Of a stretch of 64,000 nucleotides of DNA, positions 1 to 8,054 are shown piece by piece. The stretch covers positions 310,001-374,000 of the forward strand of contig NZ_JBITDV010000001.1 in assembly GCF_044454545.1 (NCBI RefSeq). Reading direction: 5' to 3'. Position 1 is the stretch's first letter. Each line of letters starts with the position of its first letter. Origin of the DNA: Cryptosporangium sp044454545 (GTDB lineage Bacteria; Actinomycetota; Actinomycetes; Mycobacteriales; Cryptosporangiaceae). The position numbers and the translations under genes were made by a program. The notes beneath the pieces are model-generated. The model did not search any database. It had not been told where the DNA came from and saw nothing but the letters and a program-made list of their open reading frames with translations.

Positions 1-597
1 GACGGTGACGAAGTCGCCGTCGCCCTGCATCACGAGGGCGGGCGCGGTGATCCGGGCGAGTTCGTCGGTGGGGATGCCGGTGTCTTCCCGCCACATCCGC
101 AGCAGTTTGGCGGTGACGGCGTCGAAGTGGCCGGGTCCGTCCGGGGAGAGCGCGGCGTAGGACTCGCGGGCCCAGGCGGTCATCGCGACGGCGTCGGCGA
201 GCAGCGCCTGCACACCGGGGGCGGCGCCGTCGGGGGTGAAGTACTGGCCGATGAGGACGATCTTCTCGACGAGTTCGGGGCGGTCGATCGCGACGAGCGC
301 GGCGACCATCGCGCCGTCGCTCCAGCCGACCAGGTGTGCGGCGCTGACGCCGAGGGTGTCGAGGAGGCGGGCGGTCTCGGCGGCCATCAGCCGGTAGGTG
401 TAGCGGCCGTCGGCGTCGGCGGTGCGTCCGTGGCCGCGCCGCTCGGGGACGATGACCTGGTAGTGCTTCGCGAGGTCGGGGATCTGGGCGGCCCAGGACT
501 CGGCGGTCGCGAGGCCGCCGTGCAGGAGTACGAGCGGGTCGCCCGTGCCGTGTGTCTCGTAGTAGGTGTTCAGGCCGTCGACGTTCGCGTAGCTCAT
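1..597 (-). CDS. alpha/beta hydrolase, C-terminus beyond window edge
   Basis: Alpha/beta hydrolase fold enzyme; 199 codons are visible and the 3' end lies outside the window. The N-terminus begins MSYANVDGLNTYYE, followed by the oxyanion-hole segment LLHGGLATAESW and the nucleophile elbow GWSDG, so the catalytic Ser is present. The acid and His would lie in the missing part. The ATG at 595-597 is the first in frame and matches the family's usual N-terminus. The substrate cannot be told; proteins of this type are often annotated as esterases or epoxide-hydrolase-like enzymes. It stands alone, transcribed away from the next gene by the same strand. Confidence 0.85.
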   Translation of the reverse strand, partial: MSYANVDGLNTYYETHGTGDPLVLLHGGLATAESWAAQIPDLAKHYQVIVPERRGHGRTADADGRYTYRLMAAETARLLDTLGVSAAHLVGWSDGAMVAALVAIDRPELVEKIVLIGQYFTPDGAAPGVQALLADAVAMTAWARESYAALSPDGPGHFDAVTAKLLRMWREDTGIPTDELARITAPALVMQGDGDFVTV

Positions 598-711
598 GTC
601 ACGACAACGTACGCCGGCCCCACCCGGAGCTGGGGGGCTTCCGGGTGGGGCCGGTTGGCGGGGCCGGCCGTGGTGGGCCGGCCCGCGGTTCAGGCGCGGT
701 TCAGGCGGAGC

Positions 712-1107
712 TCAGTCGCAGTCCTCGGCGCGCAGCACCCAGACGCCGCGGTGGCGCCAGGTGTTGCCCTCCCAGTAGCCGCTGATGTTGTTGCCCCATT
801 GCGTCTTCCAGTAGCCGCGGTAGCCGGTGCGCAGGAAGTCGCAGTCGTAGTCGTTCCAGTAGCCGCGGTACTCCCCGACCCGGCCGGCCCACTCGCACTG
901 GCGGCGGCTGCCGAACACGGCGACGATGTCGCCCTCGTCGCCGTCCCAGCCGTAGTACCCGCCGCCGTAGCCGCCGTTGTAGCCGGTGGCGTGGTGGGTG
1001 GCCGGTGCGGCCGCCTGGGCGGTGCCGGCCATGCCGACGACCGCGCCTCCGGTGGCCGCCAGTCCGGCCAGGACCAGAGCCACGGTTCGTGCTGTCTTGC
1101 TTGCCAT
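712..1107 (-). CDS. small exported protein, Tyr/Trp/Gly-rich
   Basis: 131-residue protein with a clear Sec signal peptide: basic MASKTAR, a hydrophobic core, and a probable cleavage after TAQA near residue 31. The mature part is rich in Gly, Tyr and Trp (GYNGGYGGGYYGW, then repeated GYW motifs) with three Cys. It resembles small actinobacterial exported proteins of unknown function. The reading frame stays open well upstream, but the signal peptide fixes the start at ATG 1107, which is preceded by GGAGGGG as ribosome binding site. No function is assigned. Confidence 0.75.
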   Translation of the reverse strand: MASKTARTVALVLAGLAATGGAVVGMAGTAQAAAPATHHATGYNGGYGGGYYGWDGDEGDIVAVFGSRRQCEWAGRVGEYRGYWNDYDCDFLRTGYRGYWKTQWGNNISGYWEGNTWRHRGVWVLRAEDCD

Positions 1108-1353
1108 GTACGTCCCCTCCATTGGATGTTTCGGGCAGGGAGTACGAAACCACGTCACATGTGAGGTTTGTGAGAAAACGGTCCTGTGTGGCGTGGCCGG
1201 GCGCGCGCCACGCCCGAGTAATGCCCGTTCGGTGGAGGTCTGTCCCCGTTCGTTCGGTCCATAGAGAACTGGTGAACCTGTGATCCAAGGAATCCGTGTG
1301 ACCGGACGTACCAGTGAGAAACGGGTGGGCAGACCGGACGGAGGCACGGATCC

Positions 1354-1962
1354 ATGCCGAAACGGGTGGACCATCAGCAACGACGGCGCGAGATCGCGGA
1401 CGCGCTGCTGCGAGTCGTGGGCGTCCACGGCCTGCACGGGATGAGCCTGCGGGAAGTGGCCTCCGAGGCCGGTGTCTCGCTGCGCCTCGTGCAGTACTAC
1501 TTCCCCAGCAAGGAGCAGTTGCTGCTCTTCACCGCCGCGTACCTCAACCGCCGCCTGGCCGAGGAAGCCACGGCGCGGGTCGAGGAGGCCGGTCCGTCGC
1601 CGCGGACGGTCATCGAGGCGACGCTGGCCGCGCTGTTGCCGACCGATCCGGACACGCGCCGGTTCCACCTGGCCCACGCGGCGTTCGCGGTGCTGGCGAT
1701 GACCGACTCCACGATCGCCGCGCAGGCCGTGCTGGCCGGTCCGGACGCCCGCGAGGAACTGCTCGTGCAGCAGTTGCGTATGGTGCTGCGCCCGCCGTCG
1801 GACCCGCGGGCCGAGGCCGTCGGCCTGCTCGCGATGTCGTCCGGGCTGGCCACCAGCGTGCTGGGCGGCTCGCGCAGCGTCGAGGAGGCGCTCGGCGTCC
1901 TGCGCAATCACCTCGACCGGCTGCTGCCGGCCCCGATGCCGGTCCGGGCCGGGAGCTGGTGA
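1354..1962 (+). CDS. TetR/AcrR family transcriptional regulator
   Basis: 202-residue TetR regulator. The N-terminal helix-turn-helix spans about residues 10-55, with MSLREVASEAGVS and the typical LVQYYFPSKEQLL recognition-helix end. The C-terminal ligand-binding part is divergent. ATG 1354 follows GGAGGCACGGATCC. It is convergent with the SRPBCC gene (gap of 4 bases) and divergent from the exported-protein gene, whose promoter region it shares. The regulated target is unknown; the neighbouring exported protein is the simplest candidate. Confidence 0.88.
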   Translation: MPKRVDHQQRRREIADALLRVVGVHGLHGMSLREVASEAGVSLRLVQYYFPSKEQLLLFTAAYLNRRLAEEATARVEEAGPSPRTVIEATLAALLPTDPDTRRFHLAHAAFAVLAMTDSTIAAQAVLAGPDAREELLVQQLRMVLRPPSDPRAEAVGLLAMSSGLATSVLGGSRSVEEALGVLRNHLDRLLPAPMPVRAGSW

Positions 1963-1966
1963 CCGG

Positions 1967-2707
1967 TCAGCGGCGCCGCAGCTGCGCCGCGAGCTCGTCC
2001 AGCGCCCGCCGGGCGTCCGCGTAGGCCTGGTCGGCGGACGTGTCGGAGCCGGTCACCGTGAGCACGGCGCGGGCGCCGCCGGGGCCGGGGGTGAATTGCC
2101 AGTCGGCGTCCGGGAGCGGCGTCCGGCCGGGGGTCGAGGCCATGTCGGCCAGGACCTTCTCGACGACGTCGGCGGGCCGGGTGAGCTGGCGGACGAACCG
2201 GACGCGCCACCCGGCCGGGGTGGTCTCGAGGACGCCTTCGCGCAGGCCGAACGTGTCGAGGAAGCGGTCGTGGAGCTCGGCCGACCACCCCGCGGACGTC
2301 GTCGTGCCCGACAGGGCCGCGTCGAGGGCGCCGAGACAGGCGACCCAGCCGGCGGCGAAGCCGGCCGCGCCGGGACCGTCGTCGAACGTGTGGGTGAACG
2401 TGAGCAGGGTGCCGCCGCCGTCGGGCGCCAGTTCCCAGCGCAGGGTCTCGTCCTGCCAGGTGAACTCGAAGAGGTGCCCGGGTTCGAGCGCGACGACCGT
2501 GCCGCCGGAGGGCGGGGCCTCTCCCTCGCGGAACGTGAACGTGAGCACGCCGCCGGGTTCGAGCGCGCCGTCGAGGTCGGCCGGGAACCAGTGCCGCAGT
2601 TCCTCCGGTGTGGTCAGGGCACGCCAGACGCGGGCGGGCGGGTGCGCGAGGTGGCGTCGCAGGCGTAGGACGTAGCGGCCGTCGGCCTGGCTCAGGGTGA
2701 CATCCAT
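1967..2707 (-). CDS. SRPBCC (AHSA1-type) domain protein
   Basis: 246-residue protein with an N-terminal AHSA1/START-like fold: residues about 8-140 carry LAHPPARVWRALTTPEELRHWFP and WELAPDGGGTLLTFTHTF. A second, weaker SRPBCC-like half begins near residue 150 (WRVRFVRQLTRPADVVEKVL), so it may be a duplicated or bipartite domain. These proteins bind hydrophobic ligands, and they are often encoded next to ArsR regulators, which is not the case here. The ATG at 2707 has AAGGG upstream. A further ATG at 2737 is in frame but lies beyond the ribosome binding site. Confidence 0.82.
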   Translation of the reverse strand: MDVTLSQADGRYVLRLRRHLAHPPARVWRALTTPEELRHWFPADLDGALEPGGVLTFTFREGEAPPSGGTVVALEPGHLFEFTWQDETLRWELAPDGGGTLLTFTHTFDDGPGAAGFAAGWVACLGALDAALSGTTTSAGWSAELHDRFLDTFGLREGVLETTPAGWRVRFVRQLTRPADVVEKVLADMASTPGRTPLPDADWQFTPGPGGARAVLTVTGSDTSADQAYADARRALDELAAQLRRR

Positions 2708-2713
2708 GCCCTT

Positions 2714-2729
2714 CAAGTTATATTCCTTG
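2714..2729. promoter_or_regulatory. possible operator, imperfect palindrome
   Basis: CAAGTTATATTCCTTG is an AT-rich imperfect palindrome (6 of 8 positions symmetric) in a very GC-rich context. It overlaps the leader of the SRPBCC gene and lies 48 bases before the PNPOx-like gene. It looks like a repressor site between two divergent genes. The cognate regulator is not obvious. Confidence 0.3.
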
Positions 2730-2776
2730 TCAAGCATGTACGGTCGTCGGTGGGTCCGCCGACGGACGATCGGCGT

Positions 2777-3394
2777 ATGGGCAAAACGTACGAACGGATC
2801 GATGACCGGCTCCGGACGTTCATCGACGCGCAACCGGTGTTCTTCGTCGCCACCGCACCACTGTCCGGGGACGGCTCGGTGAACCTCTCCCCGAAGGGCC
2901 GGTCGGGGTCGCTCGCGGTCCTCGGCGAGAGGACGCTGGCCTACCTCGACTTCGGCGGCAGCCACGCCGAGACCATCGCCCACCTGCGCGAGAACGGGAG
3001 GATCACGCTCATGTGGTGCGCGTTCACCGGCCCGCCGACCGTGCTGCGCGTGCACGGGCGGGGCGAGCCGGTGTTCCGCGACGACCCGCGGTTCGCCGCG
3101 CTGATGCCCGCACTGGCCGGCGCCGACGCGGTCGGAGTGCGCGCCATCATCGTGGTCACCGCGGAACGGATCAGCGACAGCTGCGGCTTCGCGGTGCCGC
3201 TGATGGAGTACCGCGAGGAACGCACGATGCACGCCGAGTACTTCGGACGCAAGGGCGAGGACGGGTTCGCGCACTACTGCGCGAGCAAGGAATTCAACCG
3301 CGCGAGCGTCGACGGGCTGCCCGCGGTGCCGCTGCCCCTGCCGCCCCGCCCCGACGCAAACGCAGGCGCGGACGCGGGCGCCCCGGTGGGCTAG
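2777..3394 (+). CDS. pyridoxamine 5'-phosphate oxidase-like flavoprotein
   Basis: 205-residue member of the PNPOx-like split-barrel family. It begins MGKTYERIDDRLRTFI, then FFVATAPLSGDGSVNLSPKG, the strand region characteristic of FMN/F420-binding split barrels, and ITLMWCAFTGPP. True PdxH residues are not evident, so this is one of the many family members of unknown substrate rather than vitamin B6 oxidase. An in-frame GTG lies upstream, but ATG 2777 matches the family N-terminus. The C-terminus ends in a low-complexity Ala/Gly/Asp tail. Confidence 0.85.
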   Translation: MGKTYERIDDRLRTFIDAQPVFFVATAPLSGDGSVNLSPKGRSGSLAVLGERTLAYLDFGGSHAETIAHLRENGRITLMWCAFTGPPTVLRVHGRGEPVFRDDPRFAALMPALAGADAVGVRAIIVVTAERISDSCGFAVPLMEYREERTMHAEYFGRKGEDGFAHYCASKEFNRASVDGLPAVPLPLPPRPDANAGADAGAPVG

Positions 3395-4533
3395 CGCGTC
3401 CTCCGGCGCCGGGCCGGGCCGCAGGCCAGGTGGATCGCGGCGGTGAGACCCCCGGTCGCGACGCACGCGATCCACAGCGGCGGCCCCAGCAGCAGACCGC
3501 CGGCCACCGGAGCCACGGCCAGCCCGGCCCCGGACGTCAGCCCGTAGACCCCCTGGTAGCGGCCCCGGGCGGTGGCCGGTGACAGGGCGGCCAGCAACGC
3601 CGAGACCGCCGGCACCATCAGGATCTCGGCGAGCGTCCACACCACGACCGTGCCCGCGTACCCGGGCAGGGAGCCGGCCAGGCCGGTGAGGCCGAACCCG
3701 GTCCCGGCGCTCACTGCGGTGAGGGCCAGCAGCCGCGACGGGTCGGCCCGGCCGGTGACCCGGGGCGCGAACAGCTGCCCGGCGCCGATCAGGGCCGTGT
3801 TCACGGCGATGACCAGCCCGTACGCCCGGGCCGGCAGGCCGTCGGCGGCCATCGAGAGCGGGAGCGCGGTCAGGTGCTGCCCGAACACCAGCGCGGTCAG
3901 CAGCCCGGTCGCGCACAGTCCGAGGAAGACGCGGTCGTGCCGGATCCGGGTGCGGGCCCCGGGCCGCCCGGCCGGGTCGGGGCGGGTCTCCCGGACCAGG
4001 ACCGCGACCAGCCCGGCGGCGGTGACGCCGGTGGCGACGTCCACCGCGAACACCAGCCGCAGGTCGACACCGGCCAGCAGCCCACCGCCGAGCGCCGCGA
4101 CGCCGTTGGCGAGGTTCTGCGCCCAGTACAGCAGGCTGAACGCCCGCATCCGGTCGGCCGGGTCCACCACGTCCACGGCGACGGCGGCCAGCGCGGGCTC
4201 GTGCAGGCCTCTGGTCGCGCCGGTCGCGAACGCCGCCGCGACGATCAGCGGCAACGACCGGGCCAGGCCCAGCGCGCTGAGCGCGGCGGCGTTGGCGAGC
4301 AAGCCGGTGATCAGCGTCGGGCGGCGACCCCACCGGTCGGCGAGCTGTCCCCCGGCGAGTGCCCCGGCCATCCCGCCGAACCCGGCCGCCGAGAGCACCA
4401 GCCCCACCGCCGCCGGGCCGAAGCCCCGTTCGCCGGTCAGGTAGAACGCGAGCAGGAACAGCACGACCGACCCGGCGCGGTTGAGGACCTGGACGGTCCA
4501 GACGCACCAGAACGTGGCGGGCAGCCGGCTCAC
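3391..4533 (-). CDS. MFS transporter
   Basis: Major facilitator superfamily transporter of about 380 residues with 12 predicted membrane helices. Motif-A-like GGQLADRWGRRPTLI lies between helices 2 and 3, and RGLHEPALAAVAVDVV in the helix 4-5 region. It resembles multidrug or sugar efflux proteins. The start is uncertain: GTG 4533 places the first helix about 10 residues in. An ATG at 4626 is in frame, but it lies within a region that on the other strand carries a strong ribosome binding site and leader. The stop overlaps the stop of the PNPOx-like gene by 4 bases, tail to tail. Confidence 0.82.
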   Translation of the reverse strand: MSRLPATFWCVWTVQVLNRAGSVVLFLLAFYLTGERGFGPAAVGLVLSAAGFGGMAGALAGGQLADRWGRRPTLITGLLANAAALSALGLARSLPLIVAAAFATGATRGLHEPALAAVAVDVVDPADRMRAFSLLYWAQNLANGVAALGGGLLAGVDLRLVFAVDVATGVTAAGLVAVLVRETRPDPAGRPGARTRIRHDRVFLGLCATGLLTALVFGQHLTALPLSMAADGLPARAYGLVIAVNTALIGAGQLFAPRVTGRADPSRLLALTAVSAGTGFGLTGLAGSLPGYAGTVVVWTLAEILMVPAVSALLAALSPATARGRYQGVYGLTSGAGLAVAPVAGGLLLGPPLWIACVATGGLTAAIHLACGPARRRRTR

Positions 4534-4624
4534 GCCGGTGAGCGTGGCACGCGAATATTCGGATGCGCCGCGAATTCGCGGCCGGTAGCGTCCGGGCCGG
4601 ACAGGAACGGAGAGGGAGGTGTGC

Positions 4625-4711
4625 ATGGCCGCCACCGTGGTTGACGCTGCCCCACGCCTCTCGTGGGCGGGGCGCAGCATCCGGCCCTCTCTCCGACCGG
4701 TCACCGGCTGA
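4625..4711 (+). CDS. possible leader peptide (uORF) of rsgA
   Basis: A 28-codon reading frame starts at ATG 4625 behind a near-ideal ribosome binding site (GAGGGAGGTG) and ends TGA at 4709-4711, 35 bases before the rsgA start. It encodes MAATVVDAAPRLSW followed by an Arg/Ser/Pro-rich tail. The frame contains an internal hairpin (CCCACG-CGTGGG), and flanking CGGAGA/TCTCCG segments could enclose it. Being in the leader of an assembly GTPase, it could be a translation-sensing element. Coding status is inference from the ribosome binding site alone. Confidence 0.4.
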   Translation: MAATVVDAAPRLSWAGRSIRPSLRPVTG

Positions 4712-4746
4712 ATCCCGGGACCGCCTACCCGTAAAGGGTTCCTGCG

Positions 4747-5766
4747 TTGTCTTCTCTTCTCGATCTGTACGGCTGGGATGCCACCTGGGCGGACGCGTTC
4801 GCGCCGCACTCCGCCGGGGGCCTGGTCCCGGGCCGCGTGGTCCGCGTCGACCGCGGCCGGTGCGGCGTCCTCACCCCCACCGGTGCGACCCACGCCGAGT
4901 TCTCCCGCACCGACGTGTGCACCGGCGACTGGGTCGCGCTCTCCGGCGCGTCCGTCCACGCGGTCCTGCCGCGCCGCACCGCGCTGGTGCGCGCCTCCGC
5001 GTCCGGGCTCTCCCACGGCCAGGTCCTGGCCGCCAACGTCGACGTCGTCGCGGTCGTCGTCGCGGCCACGGTGGACGTCGACCTCGGCCGCGCCGAACGT
5101 CTGCTGGCGCTGGCCTGGGAGAGCGGCGCCCAGCCCGTCGTGGTCCTCACCAAGACCGATGCCTGTCCGGACGCCGGTCCGGCCCTGGAGTCGCTCGGCG
5201 GCGTCGCCGTCGGGGCCGACGTGCTGGCGGTGAGCGCCGTGGCCGGCCACGGGCTCGACGCGCTCGCCGCCGAGCTCACCGGCACCGTGGTGCTCATCGG
5301 GCCGTCCGGCGTCGGCAAGTCCACCCTCGCGACCGCGCTGACCGGCGCCGAACTGGCCGTGCGGGGCGTCCGCGCGGCCGACGGCAAGGGCCGGCACACC
5401 ACCGTGCGGCGCGAGATGATCCCGCTGCGCGGCGGCCGGGGTGTCCTCATCGACACGCCCGGACTGCGGGGCGTCGGCCTGTTCGACGCCGGCGAAGGCC
5501 TCGGTCTCGCGTTCGCCGACATCGACGCGCTGGCCCCGGACTGCCGGTTCCGCGACTGCGCGCACGGCAGCGAACCCGGGTGCGCGGTGCGAGCCGCGAT
5601 CGACTCCGGGGCGCTGCCCGCGCGGCGGCTGGAGAGCTACCGCAAACTCGTCCGCGAGAACGAGTGGGCCGCGTCCCGGACCGACGCCCGGCTGCGCGCG
5701 GAGCGGAAAGCCACGATGCGGGTGGCGCAGCGGCAGTACCGCAACCAGTTCGATCGCCCGCGGTGA
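4747..5766 (+). CDS. rsgA: ribosome small subunit-dependent GTPase A
   Basis: 339-residue circularly permuted GTPase that acts in late 30S subunit maturation. An OB-fold lies at about residues 25-75. G4 (LTKTD) comes before G1 (GPSGVGKST, near residue 185), and G3 is DTPGL. A C-terminal zinc-binding segment with CRFRDC, HGSEPGC and a basic tail is typical of RsgA/YjeQ. The start is TTG 4747: an in-frame TAA lies at 4732-4734, AAAGGG is the ribosome binding site, and no ATG or GTG fits the N-terminus. It is preceded by a structured leader with a possible uORF. Confidence 0.95.
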   Translation: MSSLLDLYGWDATWADAFAPHSAGGLVPGRVVRVDRGRCGVLTPTGATHAEFSRTDVCTGDWVALSGASVHAVLPRRTALVRASASGLSHGQVLAANVDVVAVVVAATVDVDLGRAERLLALAWESGAQPVVVLTKTDACPDAGPALESLGGVAVGADVLAVSAVAGHGLDALAAELTGTVVLIGPSGVGKSTLATALTGAELAVRGVRAADGKGRHTTVRREMIPLRGGRGVLIDTPGLRGVGLFDAGEGLGLAFADIDALAPDCRFRDCAHGSEPGCAVRAAIDSGALPARRLESYRKLVRENEWAASRTDARLRAERKATMRVAQRQYRNQFDRPR

Positions 5767-5813
5767 CGGCCGGGGCGGCTTTTTGTCGGGGGGCCGCGGT
5801 AGTTTCGCGGTCC

Positions 5814-5842
5814 GCCGGTGCCGTCGAGGAGGCGGCACCGGC
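5814..5842 (+). terminator. hairpin downstream of rsgA
   Basis: Perfect 10-bp stem GCCGGTGCCG/CGGCACCGGC with a 9-base loop, about 50 bases after rsgA. No U-tract follows, as is common for actinobacterial terminators. A weaker hairpin lies just upstream at about 5791-5813. Confidence 0.5.
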
Positions 5843-5843
5843 C

Positions 5844-5874
5844 TTGACCTGAAGCACGCTTCACCTCTTACCGT
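5844..5874 (+). promoter_or_regulatory. possible promoter with palindromic operator
   Basis: A -35-like TTGACC (5844-5849) is followed by the palindrome TGAAGC-ac-GCTTCA (5850-5863) and a weak -10-like TTACCG (5869-5874). The palindrome occupies the spacer, where a repressor would block transcription of the ABC exporter gene that starts 34 bases on. Confidence 0.35.
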
Positions 5875-5907
5875 TCCGGGCGACCCCGACTTCGTGAGGA
5901 ATCCCCC

Positions 5908-7797
5908 ATGAGCATGGAGATGACCGCGTGGAACTCGATGTACCACGCGATACACGCCCACGAGGAACAGCGGCCGTTCTCCCGCGCCACCCTGCGGCGG
6001 ATCGGCCGGTTCGCCGCGCCGCACCGCCGGGCACTGACGCTGTTCGTCGCGCTCTCGGTCGTCACCGCGATGCTCGCGGTCGCCACCCCGGTACTGGCCG
6101 GGCGGGTGCTCGACGCGAGCGTGCGCGGCGCCCAGAGCAGCGTCATCACCTGGCTGTCGGTGGCGATCGCGGTCATCGCGGTCGCCGAGGCCGGGCTGGG
6201 TCTCGCCACGCGGCGCCTGTCGGCCGGGATCGGTGAGGGCCTGATCCTCGACCTGCGCACCGCGGTGTTCGATCACGTCCAGCGGATGCCGATCGCGTTC
6301 TTCACCCGCACCCGCACCGGCGCGCTGGTCAGCCGCCTCAACAACGACGTCATCGGCGCGCAGCGCGCGTTCAGCGACACGCTGTCCGGTGTGGTCGGCA
6401 ACGTCGTCACGCTGGTGCTGACGCTGGTCGTGATGCTCGGCATCTCCTGGCAGGTCACGCTGCTGGCGTTGGTGCTGCTGCCGGTGTTCGTCGTCCCGGC
6501 CCGCCGGATGGGCACCCGCCTGGCCCGGCTGGAACGCGAGGCCGCCGACCACAACGCGGCCATGGGCACCCAGATGACCGAGCGGTTCTCCGCGCCCGGC
6601 GCGACGCTCGTGAAGCTCTACGGCCGCCCGGCCCGCGAGTCGGCGGCGTTCGCGCTGCGCGCCCGGCGGGTCCGCGACATCGGGGTCCGCACCGCGATGG
6701 TGCAGTGGGTGTTCATGACCGCGCTGACGCTGGTGTCCGCGCTCGCCCTGGCCCTGGTGTACGGGCTGGGCGGCTTCTACGCGCTGCGCGGGCAACTCGA
6801 CCCGGGTGACGTCGTCGCGATGGCGCTGCTGCTCACCCGCCTCTACGCCCCGCTGACGGCGCTGGCCAGCGCCCGGGTCGAGGTGATGAGCGCGCTGGTG
6901 AGTTTCGAGCGGGTCTTCGAGATCCTCGACCTGCCGCCGCTGATCACCGAGAAGCCCGGTGCGCGGCCGGTGCCCGGCGGGCCGGTGTCGGTCGAGTTCG
7001 ACGCGGTGCGCTTCGCCTACCCGTCCGCCGACAAGGTGTCGCTGGCGTCGCTGGAGGAGGTCGCGGCGCTCGACACCCGGGGCGGCGTCGAGGTGCTGCA
7101 CGAGGTGTCGTTCACGGTCGGCGCCGGGCAGATGGTGGCGCTGGTCGGGTCGTCCGGGGCCGGGAAGTCCACGATCGCGCAACTGATCCCGCGCCTGTAC
7201 GACGCCGACGGCGGCGCGGTGCGGCTGGCCGGTGTCGACGTGCGTGACCTGAGCACCGACTCGATCCGCGAGACGCTCGGCCTGGTGACGCAGGACGGGC
7301 ACCTGTTCCACGAGTCGATCCGCGAGAACCTGCTGCTGGCCCGGCCCGAGGCGAGCGACGGCGAGATCTGGGACGCGCTCGGGCGGGCCCGGCTCGCCGA
7401 CCTGGTCGCGGCGCTCCCGGACGAGCTCGACACGGTCGTCGGGGAGCGCGGATACCGGCTGTCGGGCGGGGAACGTCAGCGGCTCACGATCGCCCGGCTG
7501 CTGCTGGCGCGTCCGCGGGTGGTGATCCTCGACGAGGCGACCGCGCATCTGGACTCCACGTCGGAGGCCGCGGTGCAGGCCGCGCTGGCCGAGGCGCTGT
7601 CCGGGCGGACCGCGGTGGTCATCGCCCACCGGCTCTCCACCGTGCGCGCCGCCGACCAGATCCTCGTCGTCGAGGGCGGCCGGATCGTCGAACGCGGCAC
7701 CCACCCCGAGTTGCTCGCGCTGGGCGGCCGGTACGCGGAGCTGCACTCGACGCAGTTCGCCACCGACCCGGACGACCTGGCCGCGCAGCCCGCATGA
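5908..7797 (+). CDS. ABC exporter, fused permease and ATP-binding protein
   Basis: 629-residue half-transporter of the MdlB/MsbA type. It has an N-terminal six-helix exporter domain (about 40-330) and a C-terminal nucleotide-binding domain with Walker A GSSGAGKST, Q-loop VTQDG, signature LSGGERQR, Walker B VVILDEATAHLD and H-loop AHRLS. All catalytic elements are present, and it probably works as a homodimer. A ribosome binding site (GAGGAATCCCCC) precedes ATG 5908. The substrate is unknown. Its last four bases overlap a truncated P-loop gene. Confidence 0.93.
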   Translation: MSMEMTAWNSMYHAIHAHEEQRPFSRATLRRIGRFAAPHRRALTLFVALSVVTAMLAVATPVLAGRVLDASVRGAQSSVITWLSVAIAVIAVAEAGLGLATRRLSAGIGEGLILDLRTAVFDHVQRMPIAFFTRTRTGALVSRLNNDVIGAQRAFSDTLSGVVGNVVTLVLTLVVMLGISWQVTLLALVLLPVFVVPARRMGTRLARLEREAADHNAAMGTQMTERFSAPGATLVKLYGRPARESAAFALRARRVRDIGVRTAMVQWVFMTALTLVSALALALVYGLGGFYALRGQLDPGDVVAMALLLTRLYAPLTALASARVEVMSALVSFERVFEILDLPPLITEKPGARPVPGGPVSVEFDAVRFAYPSADKVSLASLEEVAALDTRGGVEVLHEVSFTVGAGQMVALVGSSGAGKSTIAQLIPRLYDADGGAVRLAGVDVRDLSTDSIRETLGLVTQDGHLFHESIRENLLLARPEASDGEIWDALGRARLADLVAALPDELDTVVGERGYRLSGGERQRLTIARLLLARPRVVILDEATAHLDSTSEAAVQAALAEALSGRTAVVIAHRLSTVRAADQILVVEGGRIVERGTHPELLALGGRYAELHSTQFATDPDDLAAQPA

Positions 7798-8054
7798 AGC
7801 GGGTCGTGGTGCTGGGCCGCGGCGGCGCGGGGAAGTCCACGCTCGCGCGGGCGCTCGGGGAGAAACCCGGCGTCCCGGTGCACCGTCCGCCGCTTCCTCG
7901 CCCGAGCCTGACCGGCGCCCGGCCCGGCCGTCGGGCCGCGGTGCGAGCCACCGCGGCCGGGTCACCGGCCCTCGTCGCGTCCGGCCGGTATGCGGTGACG
8001 CCGTCGCGAAATCGAGGTGCAACCGGACGCCCGCGTCAGCGTGTATTCCAGTGA
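7794..8054 (+). pseudogene. remnant of a small P-loop kinase
   Basis: Begins like the adenylate-kinase-like/topology-modulation P-loop family (MKRVVVLGRGGAGKSTLARALGE, an intact Walker A) and is translationally coupled to the ABC exporter by an ATGA overlap. After about residue 30 the sequence turns into Pro/Arg/Ala low complexity, and the frame ends at 86 residues instead of the usual 170-200. The lid and Walker B regions are absent. It is best read as a 3'-truncated relic whose end was replaced by non-coding sequence leading into the sigma-factor gene. Confidence 0.55.

Noticed and set aside
2708..2737. Upstream ATG 2737 as SRPBCC start
   Set aside because: It adds MLDKEYNLKG ahead of a good ribosome binding site for ATG 2707 and would cover the operator-like palindrome.
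4666..4746. Cobalamin or other known riboswitch before rsgA
   Set aside because: GAATCCCGGGACCGC has a faint B12-box look, but the conserved core and pairing elements of the class are absent.
3391..8022. Very long minus-strand open frame (over 1500 codons) across rsgA and the ABC exporter
   Set aside because: Only its first part (MFS gene) has protein character; the rest is Arg/Pro/Gly-rich antisense of genuine genes, an effect of high GC.
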